Positions 34,673 to 42,471 of a stretch of 64,000 nucleotides of DNA are shown here, piece after piece. The stretch's first letter is position 1. Every line of letters begins with the position of its first letter. Both the position numbers and the translations under genes were made by a program. Origin of the DNA: Sphingomonas sp. (GTDB lineage Bacteria > Pseudomonadota > Alphaproteobacteria > Sphingomonadales > Sphingomonadaceae); NCBI RefSeq assembly GCF_024508665.1, contig NZ_JANINP010000007.1, positions 62,001 to 126,000 of the forward strand, read 5' to 3'. The notes below the pieces were generated by a model. That model was not told the origin of the DNA and searched no databases. It was given only the letters and a program-made list of their open reading frames with translations.

Positions 34673-35649
34673 GCGCGATCCCCGCCAATCATGTGCCGCC
34701 GGCGGCACCGTCGCGCTCGCTGGTCATCCCGGTCTATCTCAACGAGCTCAACATTCCGCCGCTGCTGGCGGCATTGACCGAACTCCATCGCGCGCTGGGC
34801 GGCGATCTCGAGGTCGTCTTCGTGATCGACGGTTCGCCCGACGCCTCGGGTGAAGTGCTGGCCCGCGCGCAACCGGGCCTGTCCTTTCCCTCGCGCCTTA
34901 TCTTCCACAGCCGCAATTTCGGGTCGTTTACCGCGATCCGGACGGGGCTCGAACATGCGTCCGGTCGGCTGTTCGCCGTAATGGCGGCCGATTTGCAGGA
35001 GCCGCCCGAGTTGATCGTTCGGTTCTTCGAGGCGCTGGAAGCCGACGAATGCGATATCGTATTCGGGCAGCGCGTGAAGCGAAACGATGCACCGGTGCGG
35101 GATGCCTTGTCGCGCACCTTCTGGTGGCTGTATCGCAAGCTGGTGATATCGGGCGTGCCGCGCGGCGGGGTGGACATTTTCGCCTGCAATCTTGCGGCGC
35201 GCGAGGAACTGCTCGCGATCGAGGAGCCAAACAGTTCGTTGATCGCGCAACTGTTCTGGATCGGTTTCCGTCGATCGTTCGTCACCTATGAGCGCCGCCC
35301 GCGTGAGATCGGCACCAGCGCGTGGGGAGTAGGCCGCCGATTGCGCTACATGATGGACAGTATCTTCTCCTTCACCGACTTGCCGATCATCCTGGTGCTT
35401 TGGGTCGGCGTCATCGGCGTGCTGATCAGCCTGGTGTTCGGCATCGGCGTGGCGATCGCGCGGCTCACGGGAGAGATCACCGAACCGGGCTATACGACGC
35501 TGGCCTTGCTGATCACGTTTTTCGGGTCCGCGGTGCTAGCGGTGCAGGGTATCATCGGCTCCTATCTGTGGCGGACCTTCGAGAATACCAAGCGGCGTCC
35601 GCTGCGCATCGTCGCGCGGATCGTCGATGGTGGCGGGAAAGATCTATGA
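34669..35649 (+). CDS. GtrB-like polyprenyl-phosphate glycosyltransferase (GT2)
   Basis: 326 residues; ATGA overlap with the aminotransferase. GT2 catalytic domain: SLVIPVYLNELNIPPLL, VVFVIDGSPDASGEVL (DxD region), FAVMAADLQEPPELI. Two C-terminal helices (LPIILVLWVGVIGVLISLVFGIGVAI and ALLITFFGSAVLAVQGIIGSYLW) match GtrB/DPM1-type enzymes that charge undecaprenyl-phosphate with a sugar. Here the donor is probably the dTDP-3-acetamido-3,6-dideoxyhexose made by the operon. Confidence 0.88.
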   Translation: MSAIPANHVPPAAPSRSLVIPVYLNELNIPPLLAALTELHRALGGDLEVVFVIDGSPDASGEVLARAQPGLSFPSRLIFHSRNFGSFTAIRTGLEHASGRLFAVMAADLQEPPELIVRFFEALEADECDIVFGQRVKRNDAPVRDALSRTFWWLYRKLVISGVPRGGVDIFACNLAAREELLAIEEPNSSLIAQLFWIGFRRSFVTYERRPREIGTSAWGVGRRLRYMMDSIFSFTDLPIILVLWVGVIGVLISLVFGIGVAIARLTGEITEPGYTTLALLITFFGSAVLAVQGIIGSYLWRTFENTKRRPLRIVARIVDGGGKDL

Positions 35650-36596
35650 CCGGCGACGCACCTCCTTTCGTTCATCCGGCAGGGTTGTGCGAAAGCACGC
35701 ACGTGGGCAGCGGCACGCGCGTCTGGGCGTTCGCGCATATATTGCCCGGCGCCCGGATCGGTCGCGACTGTAATGTCTGCGATCATGTCTTCATCGAGAA
35801 TGACGTCGTCGTCGGCGATGCCGTCACGATCAAATGCGGCGTTCAATTGTGGGACGGACTACGCGTCGGCGACAACGTATTCATCGGCCCGAACGCGACC
35901 TTCACCAACGACCTTCACCCGAGATCGAAGCAATATCCCGAGACTTTCGCCGAAACGGTGATCGGCGACGGCGCGTCGATCGGTGCCAATGCGACGATCC
36001 TGCCCGGTATCCGCATCGGCCGCGGGGCGATGGTCGGGGCGGGCGCGGTAGTGACGAGGGACGTTCCGGCCCATGCGACGGTGGTCGGTAATCCGGCAAG
36101 GGTGATAAAGCAGGTCGAGGCACGGCCTGATTCCGACAGGATGGTTCGGGGCGAGACGCTGGGTCAGGCCATCGGGTCGAGGCTCGATCTTCCGGTAAAG
36201 GGCTGCTTCGTCGAGCGGTTGCCGCACTTCGTCGATCCGCGTGGGAGCTTGGTGCCGCTCGAGGCGGGCAAGGGCGTCCCGTTTACCCCGCAGCGGTTAT
36301 TCCTGGTCAACGACGTGCCGGGAAACAGCATCCGCGGCGAACACGCGCATCGCGCCTGCGAACAGTTTTTGATCGCGGCGCACGGTGCACTGGCAGTGTC
36401 GATCGACGATGGCGCGACGCGCGCCGAGATTCGGCTCGATGATCCGACGATCGGCTTGTACCTCGCGCCGATGACATGGGGGACGCAATACGATTTTACC
36501 CCGGACGGCGTGTTGCTGGTCGCGGCGTCGCACACCTATGACGCCGACGACTATATCCGCGACTACGACCTGTTCATCAGCGAAGTCGGACGCTGA
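35646..36596 (+). CDS. bifunctional acetyltransferase-ketoisomerase (WxcM/FdtD-like fusion)
   Basis: 316 residues; ATGA overlap with the GT2 gene. Residues 1-160 form a left-handed beta-helix acetyltransferase with hexapeptide repeats (VWAFAHILPGARIG, VFIENDVVVGDAVTI, GPNATFTNDLHP). Residues 175-316 form an FdtA/QdtA-type cupin: FVERLPHFVDPRGSLVPLE, SIRGEHAHRACEQFLIAAHG (catalytic His pair), VLLVAASHTYDADDYIRDYDLF. One polypeptide thus supplies the 3,4-ketoisomerase and the N-acetyl transfer flanking the aminotransferase step. Similar fusions (WxcM, FdtD) are known. Confidence 0.9.
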   Translation: MTGDAPPFVHPAGLCESTHVGSGTRVWAFAHILPGARIGRDCNVCDHVFIENDVVVGDAVTIKCGVQLWDGLRVGDNVFIGPNATFTNDLHPRSKQYPETFAETVIGDGASIGANATILPGIRIGRGAMVGAGAVVTRDVPAHATVVGNPARVIKQVEARPDSDRMVRGETLGQAIGSRLDLPVKGCFVERLPHFVDPRGSLVPLEAGKGVPFTPQRLFLVNDVPGNSIRGEHAHRACEQFLIAAHGALAVSIDDGATRAEIRLDDPTIGLYLAPMTWGTQYDFTPDGVLLVAASHTYDADDYIRDYDLFISEVGR

Positions 36597-36600
36597 ACCT

Positions 36601-37536
36601 TCAATAGCCCAGCACCAGGTCGACCACATTTTCCATCGGCCGATCATTCAGAAACGCGTCGAGGTTGCGCAGGAACAGTGCCGCGGCGCGCGGGAACATC
36701 TTGGTCTGGCTGCGGCCCGACAGGTGCATCGTGACGATGCAATTGGGCGCCGACCATAAGGGATGATCGGCCGGCAGCGGCTCGGGATGCGTGGGATCGA
36801 GGAACGCGCCGGCGATTGTGCGCCCATGGAGCGCGGCCAGCAGCGCTTCCTCGTCGATCATGTCGCCGCGCGCGATATTGATCAGCCAGGCCGACGGCTT
36901 CATCCGTGCGAGTTCGGCCGCGCCGACCATCGCCTTGGTCTCATCGGTCGAGGGCGCGGCGAGGATGACCCAGTCGAAATCGCCGAGCCGTTCCTGCCAT
37001 TGGTCGGGCGTCAGCGTGCCGTCGCGGCCCGATCGGGTGACGCCGGTGACCTCGACGCCGAACGCCTCCAGTCGCGTCGCGATCAATGTGCCGATCGCGC
37101 CCATGCCGACGATCAGCGCGCGGGTTTCGAACAACTCGACCTTGCCTGGCGCGTCCTTCGGCCATTCGTGGCGGTCCTGCGCGCGGACCACTTCGTCGAA
37201 GCGCTTGGCCGCGGCCAGCACGCCCATCACCGCATATTCGGCGACCGCGAGCGCGTTGATCCCGACGCCGTTGGTCAGCATCGTCCCGCGCTCGCGCATC
37301 CGGTCGAGCGGAAAGGCATCGAGCCCGGCATAAATGGTCGACACCCATTTCAGCCGCTCGCCATGCCGGATCGCTTCCGCCGTCAGGCTGGTCGGCTGCA
37401 TATCGACCCAGGCGATGTCGGCGTCGGCGATCATCGTATTGGCCTCGGCCGGCGATGCGAACCACGCTACGTCCAGCCCGGCCGGTAATTGCGGCTCGAG
37501 CAGGGGCCGCGCCAAGGCGGGCAAGACGGCCTTCAC
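36601..37536 (-). CDS. D-isomer-specific 2-hydroxyacid dehydrogenase
   Basis: About 311 residues from GTG 37536, which begins 4 bp after the TM2 gene stop. Rossmann motif ALIVGMGAIGTLIATRLEAFG, substrate Arg in LINIARGDMIDEEALL, Asp/His positions in FLDPTHPEPLPADHPLW and ending CIVTMHLSGRS. It reduces or oxidises a 2-hydroxyacid such as glyoxylate or hydroxypyruvate with NAD(P). Operon order is TM2 protein then dehydrogenase. A longer start at 37590 would overlap the TM2 gene. Confidence 0.85.
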   Translation of the reverse strand: MKAVLPALARPLLEPQLPAGLDVAWFASPAEANTMIADADIAWVDMQPTSLTAEAIRHGERLKWVSTIYAGLDAFPLDRMRERGTMLTNGVGINALAVAEYAVMGVLAAAKRFDEVVRAQDRHEWPKDAPGKVELFETRALIVGMGAIGTLIATRLEAFGVEVTGVTRSGRDGTLTPDQWQERLGDFDWVILAAPSTDETKAMVGAAELARMKPSAWLINIARGDMIDEEALLAALHGRTIAGAFLDPTHPEPLPADHPLWSAPNCIVTMHLSGRSQTKMFPRAAALFLRNLDAFLNDRPMENVVDLVLGY

Positions 37537-37540
37537 GCGT

Positions 37541-37990
37541 TCAGAACCACGACTGATTGCCCTGGACATAGCGCCGCTGGAATTCGGCATCGTCGATCAC
37601 GAGGTAAATGATGAATTCGATGAAGGCGATCGTAGCGGTGATCAGGCCGGGCAGGATCAGCAACCAGCCGATCGTCCCGCATAACAGCATCGTCACCGCC
37701 GCGCCGGTCTTGTTGAGGTAGAATTTATGCGCGCCGAAACAGCCCAGGAAAAAGGCGAGCAATGCCGCCGCGACCTTGTCCTTGGGCGCCACCCCGGCAA
37801 CGCCCGAACCTTGCAGGACATAGATATTGCCGGCTCGGTCGGTATTGGCCTCGAAATCGACGACCTGGCCGCGCGCGGGCCAATAGGTTTCGCGCCAATC
37901 GGGCCGTGTGAAGGTGTAACGCTGTCCGTCCTCGCCCGAAATCTGTCCCTGGCTGACAGTGTTATCCCAACCCAGCACGCGTCCCCGCAT
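37541..37990 (-). CDS. TM2-domain membrane protein with N-terminal cold-shock-like domain
   Basis: 149 residues from ATG 37990 (GGGGATGGG upstream). Residues 1-60 resemble an OB/cold-shock fold (MRGRVLGWDNTVSQGQISGE then GQRYTFTRPDWRETYWPARGQVVDFEA). Residues 75-140 are a TM2 domain: AALLAFFLGCFGAHKFYLNKTGAAVTMLLCG and GLITATIAFIEFIIYLVIDDAEF. This pairing of a nucleic-acid-like domain with TM2 is common in bacteria and uncharacterised. It is 4 bp upstream of the dehydrogenase. Confidence 0.83.
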   Translation of the reverse strand: MRGRVLGWDNTVSQGQISGEDGQRYTFTRPDWRETYWPARGQVVDFEANTDRAGNIYVLQGSGVAGVAPKDKVAAALLAFFLGCFGAHKFYLNKTGAAVTMLLCGTIGWLLILPGLITATIAFIEFIIYLVIDDAEFQRRYVQGNQSWF

Positions 37991-38046
37991 CGCCCATCCC
38001 CGATTCTGATTGTCCAGCTGGGAGCTTAGCCACCTGACGCGGGCTT

Positions 38047-39495
38047 TCAAGCGAGCGTTGGCCGCCAGTCCCAGCCGATTGGATCGCCGTCCATCACCTC
38101 TACCCCTTGCGCCGCCAGCTCGTCACGGATCGCGTCGGACCGGGCGAAGTCCTTGGCCGCGCGGGCTTCTCGCCGTTCGGCAAGCTTTGCGGCGATATCG
38201 GTTTCGGCCAAAGTCGCGGTCGTCGGGCGGACACGCAAATCCTCGCGTCTCAGACTGCCGAGATCGAGCCCGAGCACGGCGTCGAAATCGGCGAGCGCGG
38301 TGAGACGGTCGGCGGGTGCGACCTTTTTGTCCGCGAGCAATTCGTCGAGCACGACCAGAGCCTTGGGCGTGTTGAGGTCGTCCGACACCGCCTCGTCGAG
38401 CCGCTCGCGATAGGGCAGCGCCGATGCGGCAGAGGGCGCAGGCGGGCGGTCGCGGAGCTGCCCCACGGTGATCGCCAGGCGCTTCAGCCGGGTGAGTGCT
38501 GCGGCGAGATTCTCCTCGCTGAACTCGAGCTCCGACCGGTAGTGCGCCGACAGGCACATCAGGCGATAGGCGAGCGGATGGACGCCGGCGTCGATCAGCT
38601 TCTGCAAGGTCCGGAAATCGCCCGACGATTTGGACATCTTGCCGGCGCGTTCGACCAGGAAGTTATTGTGCATCCACCAGCGCGCGCCGGTGAAGTCCGG
38701 CTGCTCCGGGCAGTCGCAATAGGCCTGGTTCTGCGCGATCTCATTGGGGTGGTGGATTTCGCGATGGTCGATCCCGCCGGTATGGATGTCGAAGGGCGAT
38801 CCGAGATATTTCTCGCTCATCACCGAGCATTCGAGATGCCAGCCCGGCGCGCCACGGCCCCAGGGCGAATCCCATTCCATCTGGCGATTCTCGCCGGGCG
38901 CCGACGCGCGCCAGATCGCGAAGTCCTGCGGATGGCGCTTGCCCTCGACCGTATCGATCCGACCCTCGCGAACATCCTCCTGCGCGCCCGCCAGCCGGCC
39001 GTAGTCCGGCACGGTCGAGACGTCGAAATACAATCCGCTATCGAGCTGGTAGCAATGTTTGGCCGCGATCTTCTCTCCGAACGCGATCATGTCCTGGATG
39101 TGGTCGGTGGCGACCGACCAGCGCGACGGCCCGCGGATGTTGAGGTCCTTGAGGTTCTGCTTGAACGCCGCGGTGTAGTGCGCGGCGATGTCCCAGATGC
39201 TGGTCGCGTTCTTGCGCGCCGCCGCTTCCATCTTGTCGTCGCCGGCATCGGCGTCGCTGGTCAGATGACCGACATCGGTGATGTTGATGACGTGGGTGAG
39301 CGGATAGCCTTTCCACGTCAGCACGCGGCTCAGTGTGTCGGTGAAGACATAAGCGCGCAGATTGCCGATATGCGCGTAATTATAGACCGTCGGCCCGCAC
39401 GAATAGACGCGCACGTTCGCGGCGTCGATCGGCTCGAACCGTTCGAGCGAGCGTGACAGGCTGTTGTAGAGCGTGAGCGGGGCGCCGTGCGACAT
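38047..39495 (-). CDS. cysS: cysteinyl-tRNA synthetase
   Basis: 482 residues. Class I signatures: VYSCGPTVYNYAHIGNLRAYVFTD (HIGH-type HIGN and zinc Cys) and RAGKMSKSSGDFRTL (KMSKS). Also WHLECSVMSEKYLG and GIDHREIHHPNEIAQ for zinc and Cys recognition. It charges tRNA-Cys. Length is normal. Convergent spacing at the right; the next gene on the same strand lies 60 bp upstream. Confidence 0.97.
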   Translation of the reverse strand: MSHGAPLTLYNSLSRSLERFEPIDAANVRVYSCGPTVYNYAHIGNLRAYVFTDTLSRVLTWKGYPLTHVINITDVGHLTSDADAGDDKMEAAARKNATSIWDIAAHYTAAFKQNLKDLNIRGPSRWSVATDHIQDMIAFGEKIAAKHCYQLDSGLYFDVSTVPDYGRLAGAQEDVREGRIDTVEGKRHPQDFAIWRASAPGENRQMEWDSPWGRGAPGWHLECSVMSEKYLGSPFDIHTGGIDHREIHHPNEIAQNQAYCDCPEQPDFTGARWWMHNNFLVERAGKMSKSSGDFRTLQKLIDAGVHPLAYRLMCLSAHYRSELEFSEENLAAALTRLKRLAITVGQLRDRPPAPSAASALPYRERLDEAVSDDLNTPKALVVLDELLADKKVAPADRLTALADFDAVLGLDLGSLRREDLRVRPTTATLAETDIAAKLAERREARAAKDFARSDAIRDELAAQGVEVMDGDPIGWDWRPTLA

Positions 39496-39557
39496 GCGCG
39501 CGGCTTAGCGGCGTGGGCAGGGGGCCGCAACCGGAGCGGCGTGCGGCCGAGGCGCTC

Positions 39558-40376
39558 CTACATCTGGTGCGTTGGCGCGGGCGTGCCGTCGGACCAGCTG
39601 CAGGCTCCCAGAAGCAGGACCGACAAGGGCGGGAGGGCAGCCGTTTCGGCTGCATGGTCTGGCGTCGCGAACCAGTAATTGCCGCCGAAAATGGGCGATC
39701 CCGGTGCGTTGGCGCCCCAATTGTCGCCGTTCTTGAAGGGGATGAAGAACATGACGTGCGGCATGTCGTGATCGCCCTCAGCGGAGAGATACGAGGCTTT
39801 CGACATCATGTAGGACATGGCGCCCGGCGCCAGCGGCGGAATTTCTCTGGTGCGCAGCGCTGTCTTGATGCGCGCCATGATCTCCGCGTCACTCCGGCCG
39901 GCGAGAGTCATGGCGGTTCGGAGCTTGGCCAGCGGCGCTATCGACCGTGCCGCCTGTGGATTCTGGCATTCGGCGGCGCGGATTTTCGGATTCCAGCGTT
40001 CAGGCCAATCCGGTGCGCTGCTGAAACTGCGGGACACCATGCAGACAAAGCCGTTGGTGCCCGTAACCGCGGTTTCATAGCCGGTGCGCGTCAGGACTAG
40101 GATCGTCGCGTTCTTGGAAATGGACTCGGGCGCCGCGCTCCTTGCCAGGGCAACCTCCTGATTACGGTCCATGAGGTAGGCGTCGACGGGCGCCATGCGG
40201 GGATAGGATGCCTTCTGATCCGCTGCGGTGCCGGCCGACATGGCGAACAAGACAGGCGCGGTGATCGTCAGCATGGCCGCGAGCCTGCCCAGCGATCTCA
40301 CCATCTTTTTTGCCGTCGCCTCGGACCGGCCGCGTCCATTGCCGTCGGCGGCGTTCTGGAATCTCATTACACACAT
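39558..40376 (-). CDS. exported hypothetical protein
   Basis: 272 residues from ATG 40376, which has AGGAGG at ideal spacing; longer starts add low-complexity Arg-rich residues. A hydrophobic segment (LGRLAAMLTITAPVLFAMSAGTAADQ) follows a basic stretch, consistent with an exported or membrane-anchored protein. The body includes ISKNATILVLTRTGYETAVTGTNGFVCMVSRSF, EIPPLAPGAMSYMMSKASYLS and MPHVMFFIPFKNGDNWGANAPGSPIF. These look like a conserved family I cannot name. It lies between cysS and a TetR gene. Confidence 0.72.
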   Translation of the reverse strand: MCVMRFQNAADGNGRGRSEATAKKMVRSLGRLAAMLTITAPVLFAMSAGTAADQKASYPRMAPVDAYLMDRNQEVALARSAAPESISKNATILVLTRTGYETAVTGTNGFVCMVSRSFSSAPDWPERWNPKIRAAECQNPQAARSIAPLAKLRTAMTLAGRSDAEIMARIKTALRTREIPPLAPGAMSYMMSKASYLSAEGDHDMPHVMFFIPFKNGDNWGANAPGSPIFGGNYWFATPDHAAETAALPPLSVLLLGACSWSDGTPAPTHQM

Positions 40377-40536
40377 CGTCCTGCCTCCTCGTCGATGCCG
40401 CCTCTCGGGGAGCGGCATTCGAACGACGAGCGAAGGAGTCGAAAATCGACATCGTCCTCGAAATTTTTTCAATCCGACGCGTCGCGTCATTCGCCGTATG
40501 GCGCGATGCCTCCGGTCGAAGGGGCCGAAGATGCCG

Positions 40537-41199
40537 TTAGGCCGACAGGGGCTGTCCACTCTCCCCGCCGCGGATCAGTTCGAGTTCGCGGCTGACGATC
40601 CCCTGCAACCGCTCGCACAAGGGCTGATAGTCGCGGCCCCGTTGCGCTTCCATGACGATCGTCTGGCAGAGCCCGCCGCCCAGGGCGAGGATCAGGTCGG
40701 CCAGTTCGGACCGGGCCGTTTCGCGATCCTTTCCGGGTGCCCACGCCTCGAGCGCCGCCGTCAGCGCGCTCTTGACGCTCGCGCTGATGTCCTCCTGCAG
40801 CCGCGCGACGCGCGGATTGCGCGACGATTCGGCCATGATCTCCGGCATCAACCGATAGCCTTCGATGTCATCGTCGCATGAGACGAAGGCCAGGATCCAC
40901 TCGCGGATCGCTGTCATGTCGCCGGAATCGATCGCGCGTTGTAGCGTGGCTTCGTCGAGGAATTGCGAGAGGTCGCGAAACGCGATCGCGGCGATGATAT
41001 CCTCCTTCGAGGAGAAATCGCGATAGATCTGGCCGACCTTGATTCCCGATGCGACCGCGATCTGCGCTACGCCGGTCCCGTGGAATCCGTTCTGGATGAA
41101 CAGGCGCCGCGACGTGTCGAGAATGAGCTGCCGGCGCTCCGCCGCCCGTCCGGCGGGAACGGTGGGCAACAGCCCCCAGCAATCCAACATCGTCGACAT
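40537..41199 (-). CDS. TetR-family repressor of the RND efflux operon
   Basis: 220 residues. HTH: RQLILDTSRRLFIQNGFHGTGVAQIAVASGIKVGQIYRDFSSKEDIIAAI. The C-terminal part resembles the efflux-associated AcrR/BM3R1-type ligand domain. It is divergent from the RND adaptor gene 96 bp away, with a perfect 22-bp palindrome in the spacer, so it almost certainly represses the pump until an inducer binds. Confidence 0.9.
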   Translation of the reverse strand: MSTMLDCWGLLPTVPAGRAAERRQLILDTSRRLFIQNGFHGTGVAQIAVASGIKVGQIYRDFSSKEDIIAAIAFRDLSQFLDEATLQRAIDSGDMTAIREWILAFVSCDDDIEGYRLMPEIMAESSRNPRVARLQEDISASVKSALTAALEAWAPGKDRETARSELADLILALGGGLCQTIVMEAQRGRDYQPLCERLQGIVSRELELIRGGESGQPLSA

Positions 41200-41250
41200 T
41201 CTTCAATCCTCGGGTTGACTTAGGTCAGTTGTTCGCAGTAGCAGCATTTT

Positions 41251-41272
41251 TGTGAGTGAACGTTCACTCACA
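41251..41272. promoter_or_regulatory. perfect 22-bp palindrome, TetR operator
   Basis: The core GTGAGTGAACGTTCACTCAC (41252-41271) is perfectly symmetrical and extends one base pair on each side. It lies 24 bp before the adaptor start and 52 bp from the repressor start, where it would block both promoters. Confidence 0.85.
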
Positions 41273-41295
41273 CAGCATATATCAATGGGGTCGGT

Positions 41296-42465
41296 ATGTC
41301 ACTAATCCGCAACGCGCTCCCCGCGATCGCGCTCGTGTCGCTTGCCGCTTGTGGACAGGGTGGGCAGCAGCCGCCGGCCCAGGGCGCGCCGCCGGTCGGA
41401 TATGTGATCGTGAAGGAGCAGCCGGTGACGCTGATCACCGAGCTCCCCGGCCGTACCACCGCCTATGAAACCTCGGACGTGCGGCCGCAGGTCAACGGGA
41501 TCATCCTCGCCCGACTGTTCCAGGAAGGCGATATGGTCAGCAAGGGCCAGGCGCTCTACCGGATCGACCCTGCGCCCTATCAGGCGCAGGTCGCCAACGC
41601 GCGTGCGGCTTTGGCCAAGGCCCAGGCGGCGATCGCCTCCAGCGCCGCGCTCGCGCGCCGGTACGGCGAACTCGTCAAGATCAACGCGATTTCGCGCCAG
41701 GATTACGAGAACGCGCTGACCAGTGCCGCGCAGGCGCGTGCCGATGTCGCCGCGCAGCAGGCGGCGCTGCGCAGCGCCACGATCGATCTCGCCCGCACCA
41801 CCATTCGCGCGCCGATCAGCGGGCGGATCGGCCGGTCGATCTATACCACCGGCGCGCTGGTCACCGCGTCGCAGGCCGATGCGCTGACCACCATCTCGCG
41901 ACTCGATCCCATCTATGTCGACATCCAGCAATCGAGCGCCGACCTGCTCAAGCTCAGGCAGCAAATCCTGGCGGGCCAGGTGGCGAGCGAAGGCAAGGCG
42001 CAAGTGCGGCTGAAGCTGGAGGACGGCTCGACCTACGGACCCGAAGGCACGTTGCGTTTCGCCGACGTGACGGTCGATCCCAATACCGGGTCGCAGACCA
42101 TCCGCGCGCAATTCGCCAATCCCAACGGGCTGTTGCAGCCCGGCATGTATGTCCGCGCGCAACTGGCGCAGGGAACCCAGCTCCAGGGCATGCTGGTGCC
42201 GCAGCGCGGCGTGGGCCGCGATGAGCGCGGCAACGCAACCGCGTTGGTCGTCGGTCAGGGCAACAAGGTCGAGTCGCGCGTGATCAAGACCGAGCGCGTG
42301 GTCGGCGACGCCTGGCTGGTCACGAGCGGCCTCAGGCCCGGCGACAAGGTGATCGTCGAAGGCGCGATGATGCTGCGCCCCGGCATGCCCGTCACGCCGC
42401 AGCCATGGAATCCCAACGCCAAGCCCGCTGCGCCGCAGCAACCGGGCCAGGCCCAGGCGAAGTAA
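41296..42465 (+). CDS. RND efflux periplasmic adaptor (AcrA/MexA family)
   Basis: 389 residues with lipobox signal MSLIRNALPAIALVSLAAC. Membrane fusion protein domains: barrel-sandwich TAYETSDVRPQVNGIILARLFQEGDMVSKGQALYRIDPAPY, alpha hairpin (about 100-160), second half of the lipoyl motif ATIDLARTTIRAPISGRIGRS, then the beta-barrel. It links the inner-membrane pump to the outer-membrane channel. First gene of a three-gene operon; 6 bp before the pump gene. Confidence 0.95.
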   Translation: MSLIRNALPAIALVSLAACGQGGQQPPAQGAPPVGYVIVKEQPVTLITELPGRTTAYETSDVRPQVNGIILARLFQEGDMVSKGQALYRIDPAPYQAQVANARAALAKAQAAIASSAALARRYGELVKINAISRQDYENALTSAAQARADVAAQQAALRSATIDLARTTIRAPISGRIGRSIYTTGALVTASQADALTTISRLDPIYVDIQQSSADLLKLRQQILAGQVASEGKAQVRLKLEDGSTYGPEGTLRFADVTVDPNTGSQTIRAQFANPNGLLQPGMYVRAQLAQGTQLQGMLVPQRGVGRDERGNATALVVGQGNKVESRVIKTERVVGDAWLVTSGLRPGDKVIVEGAMMLRPGMPVTPQPWNPNAKPAAPQQPGQAQAK

Positions 42466-42471
42466 CCGTCC

